Origin: a virus
Length of the DNA stretch: 37,706 bases
Strand: one strand, 5' to 3'
IMG/VR virus record: IMGVR_UViG_3300027849_001076
Coordinates: 1 to 37,706 of that record
How positions within the stretch are numbered: the stretch's first letter is position 1; each line of letters starts with the position of its first letter. Of the stretch, positions 8,890 to 16,772 are shown one piece after another. A model generated the notes under the pieces. The model was not told the origin of the DNA. It was given only the letters and a program-made list of their open reading frames with translations, and searched no databases. The translations under genes were made by a program, and so were the position numbers.

Positions 8890-10983
8890 TCAACTAAAGC
8901 TGTAATATGATTCAACGGCTTCATCACAACTTAACACTAAGCACTGGCCATCATCTGACAGTTCCTTAAGATACGTTAGAAGCTCTCTTAAGTCGTTTTC
9001 CGTCATGTAAGGTGTGCCGTCTTGATTCAGATAAGTACTTGGTAGCTTGTGGCCATAAAATACAAGCAGTTCACTTTTTTCAATTGCACTATCAACCCTC
9101 AGCTTTACTTGCTCTATATTATGATTAGACATTCCTGACTCTAACCCGTATCGGCCCATTTTTATTGGCTCTAATGTTGAGTTATATACACCTGCATTCT
9201 TGTTGGTGAATCCATAACCAAAATTCTTCTCCATCAACGGTAAGAAGCTATCATGCAAAACGCTTGACGGTGTTACCCACCCGCTAACTTTCATACCAAA
9301 AGACTCAATAGCATTCTTACTATCCACCATTTCTCGATCAACGTTTTCAGCGCTTATAGACGTATTCGACATCACAGGGTGGGTTACTGAGTGGGCTAAT
9401 ATGGAGCAGCCATTTAAATAGTAGTCTCTATATTCATCGGCATTTGATGCATTAAGGTTTCCTGTTTTCAATGCAAAGCTTGGTAGAAAATTAAACTCTC
9501 TAAATAGTTTGTAGACTGCTTTATCTGTCGCATTCAAATCATCAAAAATGAAAGCAAATGTAGGCTTTTGCTTTGAGCGAAAAACTTTCTTAGCTGAGTT
9601 GTATTTAAGCAGCTCATCTTCTATTGAGCTTTTAAAGCAAAGTTTGGATACAATCAGCGTGGGCTCAGCAGGATTTAATGCAGTGCCATCGTTAACCGCT
9701 AGATTAGAAAAATCTATATCGGCAATTATTTTCCGACCTTGATATGTGGCTATCCAAGTGTAGATTTCACCATCAACAATACCTAGTTCTTCCTTATCAC
9801 CAGACACATCAAAAACCTTATTCCAACTAGAACCATCAAAAGCTTCAAATATTAACCGGTATTTGTGTTGCTCTGGATTATAGGAATCGACCCAAAAATA
9901 AGAAAGCTTATGGGGTTGTTCTTTATTAAAGCCATAAAGCTCTAAGCGCTTAAAGGCTTGGTACTTTAGCTTTTTCTTATATCCGGGTAAATACTCTGTA
10001 TTTAGAGGGCTTAAATCAGATGCGTATTTAATCCATATGCTGCTTATAAAGTCATTACTAAAGGACATAAATGGCGCTTCAAACACACTGCCTGACAAAT
10101 CTAACCCCTCAGATTCAATCTTTTCTTTTGCTTTTTTGACTGTTTCGGTGTCAGCAGAGATTACGCAATCAGGTGATATTATAAGCGCAGTGCTTTCGAG
10201 ATCAGTAGATGAATTAAGGATTGCTGCTACATTTACGGGTAATAGTGACAAATCAATTATTGCACTTAACTTACGTACAGTTGAAGATATTTCAGAGCTT
10301 CCTTCAAAAAACACTGTTTGGTCATTAGTCCAGCCTAACTCTGTCATTTCTAACGTCCCTGTATCAAACACATAAATCCAACCAGTTCCGTTCCAACGCT
10401 CTATAATAAATCTAAAGTAATTATGGCCTGAGCTTTGGTAGGCATCATTCCACAATACTCTAACTCTCATTATCCAATCTTTATCAAAGCCTTCTAATAA
10501 CTTTAAACTTTTTATTGATTTATATACATGGCCTCTTTTAAATCCATCTGGGGCATAGTAACTTTCTAAGCTACTCAAATCATTAGAGCCATTTCTAATA
10601 AAACATGGATAGTTTTTATAGTCTAAAAATTGCAAGTTACTAACTTTCTCAATCATTGTCGGGATGTCATAAGCTGACTTAACCCACTCACCTGCTGAAT
10701 AACCATATATGCCATTAAAACTCTCAGCTGGGTCTTTCCATACCTCTGCAAGCTCCCCGTTTGGCGGGGCTCCTGCTGAAACCATTGCTGATTTAGTTTC
10801 GTAACTTAAGCGGCCATTAACCATTGCTTGTAGAGCCGCAAAATTATCTTTGATGGCTTTTGAAATACTGTCTTTATTTACGCCATTAACATTAACCGTT
10901 TCGTTGTCGCTCCCCGCTAAAATAGTGTTTAATTTTTCTAATAGTGATTCTAATTCTGTAACTAAACTAAAAAAATTGCTCAT
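8890..10983 (-). CDS. Tail protein with C-terminal NodB-like polysaccharide deacetylase domain
   Basis: A 697-residue tail protein. Residues 1-115 are a fibre or spike base: a coiled region, then RLSYETKSAM and APPNGELAEVW, common in tail fibre N termini. Residues ~130-280 and ~305-455 look like two diverged copies of one beta domain: both have an LxLxGF segment, a W(N/V)D(A/S)Y segment and a final (Y/K)VFD. Residues ~473-697 form a NodB-homology deacetylase: IFDD with catalytic Asp481 and metal Asp482, and HSVTH with metal His531 and His535. It probably deacetylates host capsule, O-antigen or exopolysaccharide during adsorption. The gene lies between distal-tail and DUF1833-like genes, so the enzyme is probably virion-borne. 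Enzymatic activity is inferred from motifs. Confidence 0.85.
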   Translation of the reverse strand: MSNFFSLVTELESLLEKLNTILAGSDNETVNVNGVNKDSISKAIKDNFAALQAMVNGRLSYETKSAMVSAGAPPNGELAEVWKDPAESFNGIYGYSAGEWVKSAYDIPTMIEKVSNLQFLDYKNYPCFIRNGSNDLSSLESYYAPDGFKRGHVYKSIKSLKLLEGFDKDWIMRVRVLWNDAYQSSGHNYFRFIIERWNGTGWIYVFDTGTLEMTELGWTNDQTVFFEGSSEISSTVRKLSAIIDLSLLPVNVAAILNSSTDLESTALIISPDCVISADTETVKKAKEKIESEGLDLSGSVFEAPFMSFSNDFISSIWIKYASDLSPLNTEYLPGYKKKLKYQAFKRLELYGFNKEQPHKLSYFWVDSYNPEQHKYRLIFEAFDGSSWNKVFDVSGDKEELGIVDGEIYTWIATYQGRKIIADIDFSNLAVNDGTALNPAEPTLIVSKLCFKSSIEDELLKYNSAKKVFRSKQKPTFAFIFDDLNATDKAVYKLFREFNFLPSFALKTGNLNASNADEYRDYYLNGCSILAHSVTHPVMSNTSISAENVDREMVDSKNAIESFGMKVSGWVTPSSVLHDSFLPLMEKNFGYGFTNKNAGVYNSTLEPIKMGRYGLESGMSNHNIEQVKLRVDSAIEKSELLVFYGHKLPSTYLNQDGTPYMTENDLRELLTYLKELSDDGQCLVLSCDEAVESYYSFS

Positions 10984-10987
10984 ATCA

Positions 10988-11452
10988 TTATTCCTGGTAA
11001 GTGTCTAAAGCGTCTGAAACGCCATTTACAAATTGTTCAATTGTGTTTGGTTCAAGCAAGCGGTTAGCTGTAGCTTCCTCACTCACCACTTGTCGTTTTT
11101 TAATCTCGATATTTGCGCTGTAGTTCCAGAACCCGCCATTGTAGGTGCAGGACTCAAGCGGGCTTTGAATAAACCGCACTTCATGTTCAATTACGCCCTC
11201 AGGGGTGCGAACTGGCATTAAAAACCAGTTAACAGCATCGTTAACGCCGTGGGTTACAAAGCCTTCGAGTATTTGTGCTTGGTATTTATTGAGTTTCCAG
11301 GTTGCGCCCATAGTGGTGGGTACCGACTGAAAACGCTTTCGCTGGCGAGCGCGGCCGCTTGCCATGTCTGTGCGTAATAAATTAGAGTTTTGTGATAATC
11401 GATGGCTTGAAACGAGTGGCAGTTTTAAATCTTTTGGGTATTTTACTAGCAC
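10988..11452 (-). CDS. Minor tail protein downstream of tape measure (gpM-like)
   Basis: 154 residues, starting at GTG 11452, two bases after the tape-measure stop. The region with NKYQAQILEGFV, WFLMPVRTPEG and VRFIQSP is typical of small distal-tail or minor tail proteins that follow tape measures. It probably forms the ring joining tube and tip. I do not recognise a specific domain with certainty; position is the main support. Confidence 0.75.
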   Translation of the reverse strand: MLVKYPKDLKLPLVSSHRLSQNSNLLRTDMASGRARQRKRFQSVPTTMGATWKLNKYQAQILEGFVTHGVNDAVNWFLMPVRTPEGVIEHEVRFIQSPLESCTYNGGFWNYSANIEIKKRQVVSEEATANRLLEPNTIEQFVNGVSDALDTYQE

Positions 11453-11454
11453 GT

Positions 11455-13578
11455 TTATACCCCCTGCCGTTGTAAGCTATAGGTGTTTTCAAGTGCAGAG
11501 GACGTCTCGCCACCTTGGCGGATATCACTCACAAATATGTTAATAACATCTTCACCATTGAGCTGGTTTCGACTTTGCGAGCCTGCACGGCTAGCATCTT
11601 CAATCACATTTACAGTGACACTAGAGCCCAAGCTTTGCCCTTTTGTGTGATCAACAACGGTTTCTTGAGGATGTAGCATGGCCAACTGGCCGCCTTTGCC
11701 ATCTAGACCACCGCTTCGTGGGCCATCCCATGTATAACCACCACCATTGAAAGAGGCTAAACCACCGACTTTTGCAGCATAAAGACCACCGGCAGCTATA
11801 ACGACACCTGCAGCAGCTGCACCTAGAACAGGCCCCACATAGGGGATGTCAGCGAGCGCACCATAAGCTTTCATTGCGGTGTCATAAGTATTAGTCCAAA
11901 TACTTTGCATTGAATTTCGCTTTTCTTCATCAAGCATTGTTTCGCCTATAGCCATAGCTGACTTGGCATAGCTGGCGTTTTTGCCTTCCATACCGTCAAA
12001 GTAGCCACCCATTACATTAAGCAAGCCGTTATAGCCTTCTTGCATCATTTGGTTTCGCTGCGCTTCACCTTCGGCTAGCTTTTCTTGGTGCTCGCGTTCT
12101 TTTTCTTCCCGAGCGGTAAGCTGCTCTTGCTTAATGATGCTTATATTTTGCTCATGCTGGGCTAATGCTTGCTCTTTGGCTGTGTTGTACTCTGCTTCTA
12201 TCTCAGTAGTGATGAGGTTTTTATCACGTAGTAACTGAAATTCACGTTCCATTTCTTGCTGTTTACGCTCAAAACGACGGTTCTCGAGCTCTACTTCTTT
12301 GCCATCTTGTGCTAATTGCGCATCAAATATTTGTTGGTATTGGCTACGAGCTGACTCAATTAGCTTTTGTGCTTTTTCATTCGCTTCTTTAGGGTCCGTG
12401 TTTACCAGTAAATCACTAAGGTCTTTCTTTTTTGGGTTGTTTACTTGCTCTTCGGCTGCGGCTTGAAACTTGTCTTGTACTTCAGCAATCCACGTTTTAA
12501 TTTTCTCTGATGGCATAGGCGCCATTGATAAGTCACTAAGTTCCTCAGCTAGTTTGTCAGTTGTAGCTGAAAATGAATCGCCAAATGATTCAAGCTCTTT
12601 TAAACCTGAAGACTCCATATCTAAAGCTTCAAGTACTGGATTTATTGCCCTGGCAATATTTGCAAATTTTTGTACTGCTACATTTGCAAGTTCAGCAACA
12701 CCTTGCCTTAAAAGCAAAAAAACAACTTGTAAACCACGGCCCATATCACCTAAAAAGCCAATGCCTGTGGCTACTTTAGTAACTACTTGCTGAGCAATAG
12801 AACCAAAACCACCGGCTTCTTTTGCTGATTCGGTCCACATATCTGAAATAGCGCCAATAATAGGCGCTGTTTCAATAGCTAGTGTTTGGCCAAAACTGTG
12901 TGTGGTTTTTTGAGCTTTATCGAATGCATCGTTTGCCATTTCGACTTTAGCGGCATCGATGCGATCGAACGTCATACCCAGAGCATCGGCTTCTTGCATC
13001 ATGGCGGTTATGCCATCAGCGCCGGCGTCCATCACGTTGATCATCTTAGCGCCCGACTTACCCATTAAGCTTTGTGCTAGGTAAACCTTTTGGCTTTGGT
13101 CTTCAACGCCTTTGAGCTTGTCGGCAATCAGTTTAAATTGCTCTTCTGGCGCCAGGCCTTGCAACTCTTGAACCGATAAACCTAAACCATCAAGCGCATA
13201 TTTAGCTTCACCTGTGCCCGTTTGCCCCACTTGGCCTAGGTTTTTTTGCATGGTTTGCAGTGATTTATTTAGCTCTTCGTTAGAAGCACCATATAAATTA
13301 GCGGCATGCTGCAAACCACCTAAAGCCTGAGTAGTAATACCTAAACGGTCGGCTGTTTTAGCTTGTTGATCAATAAACTCAGCATTTTTTGCATAAATAG
13401 AGGCATACGCGGCTACTCCTGCCGCACCAAACCCCGCCATTACTTTAGCGCTACTGCCTACCATTTTGCGGGTTTTATCAGCCCACGATGAGGTTTTTTT
13501 ATTGGCTTTATTGAGCTCAGCAGTTAGCTTGCCACTTTTACCGATTAAATCGATAGTGAGCGTTGCAATTGATGCCAT
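11455..13578 (-). CDS. Tail tape measure protein
   Basis: 707 residues. The N terminus (IDLIGKSGKLTAELNKANK and a following Ala/Gly-rich hydrophobic stretch to ~65) and the block at ~80-185 with DRLGITTQALGGLQHAAN and LMGKSGAKMI match PhageMin_Tail-type tape measures. Two hydrophobic regions (around 265-300 and 575-610) could insert into the host membrane during DNA ejection. A long Glu/Gln/Lys-rich coiled coil lies between them (~390-510). The protein sets tail length; 707 residues implies a fairly short siphovirus tail, near 100 nm by the usual proportionality. It directly follows the chaperone genes, as is standard. Confidence 0.93.
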   Translation of the reverse strand: MASIATLTIDLIGKSGKLTAELNKANKKTSSWADKTRKMVGSSAKVMAGFGAAGVAAYASIYAKNAEFIDQQAKTADRLGITTQALGGLQHAANLYGASNEELNKSLQTMQKNLGQVGQTGTGEAKYALDGLGLSVQELQGLAPEEQFKLIADKLKGVEDQSQKVYLAQSLMGKSGAKMINVMDAGADGITAMMQEADALGMTFDRIDAAKVEMANDAFDKAQKTTHSFGQTLAIETAPIIGAISDMWTESAKEAGGFGSIAQQVVTKVATGIGFLGDMGRGLQVVFLLLRQGVAELANVAVQKFANIARAINPVLEALDMESSGLKELESFGDSFSATTDKLAEELSDLSMAPMPSEKIKTWIAEVQDKFQAAAEEQVNNPKKKDLSDLLVNTDPKEANEKAQKLIESARSQYQQIFDAQLAQDGKEVELENRRFERKQQEMEREFQLLRDKNLITTEIEAEYNTAKEQALAQHEQNISIIKQEQLTAREEKEREHQEKLAEGEAQRNQMMQEGYNGLLNVMGGYFDGMEGKNASYAKSAMAIGETMLDEEKRNSMQSIWTNTYDTAMKAYGALADIPYVGPVLGAAAAGVVIAAGGLYAAKVGGLASFNGGGYTWDGPRSGGLDGKGGQLAMLHPQETVVDHTKGQSLGSSVTVNVIEDASRAGSQSRNQLNGEDVINIFVSDIRQGGETSSALENTYSLQRQGV

Positions 13579-13579
13579 G

Positions 13580-13822
13580 TTAATTTCTCTTTTGTTTACG
13601 CCAAGGACAGGTATTTAAAAACGCTTCGGCTTCGCGGCGTTTTTGCTCGTATTCAATTTTTCGTTGTTCGCTTCTGTCGAATGTCAGGCCCATTTTTAGC
13701 CCTTGGTGGACTAAGCGCAGTTCCAGTTCGTCAGCTGATAAGCGTTTATGAAGGTCGTAGAGTGAGCAACCCAAGCTATCTGCTAGGTTGCAGAGCGCTT
13801 GTAACTCAGGTTGCTGTTTTAG
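13580..13822 (-). CDS. Tail assembly chaperone extension (T domain), made by -1 frameshift
   Basis: This frame is open from the slippery site at 13822 to 13580, giving 80 residues. A stand-alone TTG start at 13774 is possible but has no convincing ribosome site. The -1 frame is continuous with the end of the upstream chaperone, so the natural product is probably a fusion of 111 + 80 residues, like lambda gpGT. The C terminus is Arg/Lys/Glu-rich (SEQRKIEYEQKRREAEAF), as is common for T domains that bind the tape measure. Confidence 0.82.
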   Translation of the reverse strand, partial: LKQQPELQALCNLADSLGCSLYDLHKRLSADELELRLVHQGLKMGLTFDRSEQRKIEYEQKRREAEAFLNTCPWRKQKRN

Positions 13823-14154
13823 TTTTTTTCAATCGCCTCAAGGTTCTCTTGAGCAAGGTTAGTGAAAAATAACCCAGTGGTGTGGATCATACCCAGCTGC
13901 TGCATATCAATAAGATTAGGCAGTTTAGCGGCTTCTTTATCGTCAAACTTGCCGTGCAGCATGTAGTAAGTATTGCGCTGCGCCATTTTCTCAAGCTTTT
14001 TAGGGTCGGCGTGTTTATCGCTAAATAACTCACGGGCTTTTACTTCATCCATTGCCGGCAGTCGGTGTAATACAATTTTGCCTACTCCTTCAATGTCAAA
14101 CTCACGGGAAGAAGTAGGTAACTTCCCCGCCATAATTTGGGCTGCTGTAATCAT
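13819..14154 (-). CDS. Tail assembly chaperone (gpG-like)
   Basis: 111 residues. Position between tail tube and tape measure, small size and a terminal frameshift signal identify it as the lambda G equivalent. It reads EFDIEGVGKIVLHRLPAMDE near the N terminus and ends EAIEKN. It should coat the tape measure during tail assembly and be absent from mature virions. The final codons GAA AAA AAC TAA contain the slippery heptamer. Confidence 0.88.
   Translation of the reverse strand: MITAAQIMAGKLPTSSREFDIEGVGKIVLHRLPAMDEVKARELFSDKHADPKKLEKMAQRNTYYMLHGKFDDKEAAKLPNLIDMQQLGMIHTTGLFFTNLAQENLEAIEKN
13822..13828 (-). promoter_or_regulatory. Programmed -1 ribosomal frameshift site A AAA AAC
   Basis: The zero-frame codons GAA AAA AAC TAA contain A AAA AAC in the correct X XXY YYZ register, one codon before the stop. 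Slippage by -1 leads directly into the next open frame (CTA AAA CAG ...). Downstream, GCAACC (13791-13786) and GGGTTGC (13772-13766) form a stem of about ten pairs. A second GCAACC copy (13814-13809), seven bases past the heptamer, could pair instead. Confidence 0.85.
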
Positions 14155-14163
14155 TTAACCCCC

Positions 14164-14622
14164 CTAAGCTGCAGGTAGCGTTGAGAAGTCAACTTCTTGA
14201 AGTTTGCCAATGCAAGCAAACATTTGTTTACCTGAATCTTTACCCGATTCACCACTAAAGTAGTCATGTGGTAAAAACTCAACATCTTGTACTTCACCAC
14301 TGGCGCGGGTTACTTTAATGCTAATAGGTGTGCCGGCCTTTACCATATCGCAAAACGCTTTTTGGTCTACATTGGCTGGTTTATGGCGAAAACTAAGCTC
14401 CCAATCTTGGTCCTCAGGTAGGCATTTCTCACTGTATGAACGTCTATCGGCTGCAATGTCGGTATCGTCTTCATACACTTTGCCTGAGTTAATTTGTGGG
14501 ATGATATCAAGTCCTGGCAAAATAGCGTCGACTTCACCTACACCCGTAGTACAAAATTGCAGTGTAGACTTATGTGAATCAACCGTATCTGCGGCTGGTG
14601 TAGTTACTGGAGTGGCTGGCAT
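14164..14622 (-). CDS. Major tail tube protein
   Basis: 152 residues, the size of lambda-like tail tube proteins lacking an Ig-like domain. Segments such as GEVDAILPGLDIIPQIN, EDQDWELSFRHKP and the alternating hydrophobic pattern fit a beta-barrel tube subunit. It lies between the DUF3168-like connector gene and the chaperone pair, the fixed place of the tail tube gene. No direct motif proof, but gene order is strong. Confidence 0.85.
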   Translation of the reverse strand: MPATPVTTPAADTVDSHKSTLQFCTTGVGEVDAILPGLDIIPQINSGKVYEDDTDIAADRRSYSEKCLPEDQDWELSFRHKPANVDQKAFCDMVKAGTPISIKVTRASGEVQDVEFLPHDYFSGESGKDSGKQMFACIGKLQEVDFSTLPAA

Positions 14623-14623
14623 T

Positions 14624-15022
14624 TTAAACCTCGTTATTTATGGTGTGGTATTTAAAAATATATTCGTATGACTCGCGGTATAAATGCGAGCCGGTTTCAA
14701 AGTAAGGTATGCGGCCTTGCTTTAATGCGATTTGCACGTTTATGTCATTATCAACAAAGCCTTGTTTGTTAAAAATGTTATCAAGCTCTTTGGCTATGGC
14801 TTTGGCCGTAGCAGGTAGTTTGCTGTAACAATCAAATTGAATGAGTGCTTCGCTTTGGTTGTCTTCCATGTGAATTTCGATAGGTGTGTCATCTGTGATC
14901 ACACTAAGCAATACATAGTTATCATCTGAGTTATGGTTAACAGTAAAGTGCAGGTTATTGCCAATTAAGGCGCTAAGCGCTGATGACGCGAGTGCTTTTG
15001 TGCGTATGCTGTTTTCTATCAT
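14624..15022 (-). CDS. DUF3168-like tail completion protein (HK97 gp11 / lambda gpU type)
   Basis: 132 residues. The start resembles the DUF3168 family (I..S(I/L)RTKALA.SALSALIG), followed by alternating strands and a helical SKLPATAKAIAKELDNIF segment. By family it terminates the tail tube at the head-proximal end. It overlaps the gp10-like gene by four bases (ATGA-type), indicating translational coupling. Confidence 0.83.
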   Translation of the reverse strand: MIENSIRTKALASSALSALIGNNLHFTVNHNSDDNYVLLSVITDDTPIEIHMEDNQSEALIQFDCYSKLPATAKAIAKELDNIFNKQGFVDNDINVQIALKQGRIPYFETGSHLYRESYEYIFKYHTINNEV

Positions 15023-15525
15023 TTTTGTTTGTTCTTTTTAGCAATGCGACGTTCAGCAAGCTTTATGCGCTTTGCTAAATTTCTGTTTATGACAACAACA
15101 GCTTGATTAGTACGCTTTTTGAATGCTTGGCGAATAAATGGGTCTGCCTGTTGGTTGTTAGTGCCGTATTCAACTTGCACAATGTAAGGCACTTTAAACA
15201 CACCAACACGTACTAGCGATACAACCCCTTTACCAAAGCGGCGGGTTTCTCTTCCTTGGCGGTTGGTGCTGGCTTTTACTTGAATGCGCGATCTTAAAAA
15301 GCCAGGGCGAATCTCTACTTTTTGGCCGCGCTTGGTTTTAACCTTACGAACTATGTCTGACTCGGGTGCGTTGCGCTGCATACCTTGCTGATATTTAATG
15401 GCGCCTTGTTTTATCGCGCTGGTCATCATGCCGGTGGCTTTTTTTGCCCCCACTTCTTTGGCTATATCGAGCAGTGCTTTTTCCATTTCTTTAAGGCCAG
15501 AAATATCAATACCTGTATCAAGCAT
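15019..15525 (-). CDS. HK97 gp10-family head-tail connector
   Basis: 168 residues, strongly basic. The N terminus IDISGLKEMEKALLDIAKEV, the central KTKRGQKVEIRPGFLRSRI and the later VPYIVQVEYGTNNQQADPFIRQAF are characteristic of HK97 gp10-family proteins, which bridge the head-closure and tail-terminator rings. It overlaps the upstream closure gene by eight bases. Confidence 0.9.
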   Translation of the reverse strand: MLDTGIDISGLKEMEKALLDIAKEVGAKKATGMMTSAIKQGAIKYQQGMQRNAPESDIVRKVKTKRGQKVEIRPGFLRSRIQVKASTNRQGRETRRFGKGVVSLVRVGVFKVPYIVQVEYGTNNQQADPFIRQAFKKRTNQAVVVINRNLAKRIKLAERRIAKKNKQK

Positions 15526-15847
15526 GTGTTATCTCCTTCACCGCGATAATAGTTAATACGTTTGCAAAGTCCTGATTAACGGGCGTGCCAATGATTTCAA
15601 ACACGCGTTGCTTATAAACAATTTGCTGTGTTGGGGTTATTTTATTGCTGTAACGGCACGAGATTGTGTGAGTTATTTCGCCCATTAATTGGCCGCTTTG
15701 CTCAAACTCTTTTGCTGCACCTGTTTGTATGTTTACCCATTTATAAAACTCATGTTGATGGCTGTTAGTGTTATAGCCATCATTTGATTTTGTGCCTTTA
15801 CCAAAACTGGCTTTGCAGTTGTATTTAGCAGCTGGGAGCGATTTCAT
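15518..15847 (-). CDS. Phage head closure protein (SPP1 gp16 / H-T join type)
   Basis: 109 residues. The pattern KWVNIQTGAAKEFEQSGQ, ITHTISCRYSNKITPTQQIVYK and FEIIGTPVNQD matches the head-tail joining family, in which a small beta barrel plugs the portal after packaging. It overlaps the connector gene upstream by four bases. Confidence 0.88.
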   Translation of the reverse strand: MKSLPAAKYNCKASFGKGTKSNDGYNTNSHQHEFYKWVNIQTGAAKEFEQSGQLMGEITHTISCRYSNKITPTQQIVYKQRVFEIIGTPVNQDFANVLTIIAVKEITHA

Positions 15848-16458
15848 AGCAGTTCCACGGCTAGTTCGTCAGCAATAGCTTTGAATGCATTAGGCATGTC
15901 GTAAAGTTTGACGGGCGCAGTGTCTTCACGGTTACGAAACCAATCACCAATAAGTACTAATATGGCTTGTTTTGCTAGGTCGTATTTGTCCTGGTCTATA
16001 AGTGTTTCATTATCAATGATGGTACCCTCATTTGTGAGGGTACCATGTCCAAATACGCATTCAATTTGCACTGCATCTGCTACTTTAAAGCCTACAGCTG
16101 GCCATTGCCCACCTAGTTTAGGAGTAATTGTGGCCGTTAATCCATGTTCAATTACACGGTATTCACTTGGGTCAATAGTAACGAGCTGCCCCAAGTTATT
16201 AATATATTTAATTGATGTGATGCTCCGAAGCGGCGCGTAAGGCAGGTGTATTTCTTTGCAGAAATTGGGTAGTGCAAACTGCCATGTTTGCTCTACTAAT
16301 AACCGGCCACTACGTTGTTCAAAACGTTTGCGCGCTCTAGGTACCAAACTTTGCAAATAATCATGATGATCATCATCAGCATGGGTATGTGCTGCCAGTT
16401 CTTCTACAGTGAATGGCTCAATACTTGGCGCCTGTATTAACTTTCGGAGCATTTTCAT
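15844..16458 (-). CDS. Head-tail connector protein (gp6-like)
   Basis: 204 residues. The start LRKLIQAPSIEPFTVEELAAH, the helix YLQSLVPRARKRFEQRSGRLLVEQTW and the LPYAPLRSITSIKY strand are typical of phage gp6-like adaptor proteins that dock under the portal. Fused beta segments run through the middle, and the last ~50 residues (KYDLAKQAILVLIGDWFRNRE) return to the helical family core. It is the first of the overlapping connector block. Confidence 0.88.
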   Translation of the reverse strand: MKMLRKLIQAPSIEPFTVEELAAHTHADDDHHDYLQSLVPRARKRFEQRSGRLLVEQTWQFALPNFCKEIHLPYAPLRSITSIKYINNLGQLVTIDPSEYRVIEHGLTATITPKLGGQWPAVGFKVADAVQIECVFGHGTLTNEGTIIDNETLIDQDKYDLAKQAILVLIGDWFRNREDTAPVKLYDMPNAFKAIADELAVELL

Positions 16459-16463
16459 TGTTG

Positions 16464-16718
16464 TTACTCTTTGCCGTCAGTGTTTTCGTCGGTTTCACTT
16501 TCTGCGTCTTCATCAGTCGCATTAAGGTCAACAACTTTTACATCTAGCTCTTTGCTGCAGTAGTCAACTGCTGCTTTGTCACTTGATAATTCGCCTACTT
16601 TAATAAGTGGCTCAAGTAACTCAGCATCGCCTTTTACAAGTGCGTTTGGCTCAAAAGATTGATCTGCAATTACACATGCAACCAGTACACGTGCAGTAAT
16701 TAGCTTTTTAGCTGCCAT
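16464..16718 (-). CDS. Small acidic head-associated protein, unassigned
   Basis: 84 residues from ATG 16718, preceded by AAGGAA; an in-frame TTG six bases upstream is less likely. The N-terminal half is hydrophobic-mixed, and the C terminus is very acidic and low-complexity (DEDAESETDENTDGKE). Small proteins of this kind often sit between capsid and connector genes of HK97-like phages. The role is unknown; no decoration or chaperone motif is recognisable. Confidence 0.75.
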   Translation of the reverse strand: MAAKKLITARVLVACVIADQSFEPNALVKGDAELLEPLIKVGELSSDKAAVDYCSKELDVKVVDLNATDEDAESETDENTDGKE

Positions 16719-16735
16719 GGTCAAATTCCTTAAAT

Positions 16736-16760
16736 AAAAAAAGCCCCTTTACAGGGGCAA
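16736..16760 (-). terminator. Hairpin after the major capsid gene
   Basis: GCCCC and GGGGC (16743-16747, 16754-16758) flank a 6-base loop, and the minus strand then runs into at least seven T. It sits 13 bases beyond the capsid stop, inside the late operon, so it is probably a partial terminator or mRNA 3'-end stabiliser. Confidence 0.75.
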
Positions 16761-16772
16761 TTGGAGCATCAA

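Noticed and set aside
8890-10983. Diversity-generating retroelement target in the receptor protein
   Set aside because: No reverse transcriptase or template repeat is visible in the window; the internal similarity is a protein-domain duplication.
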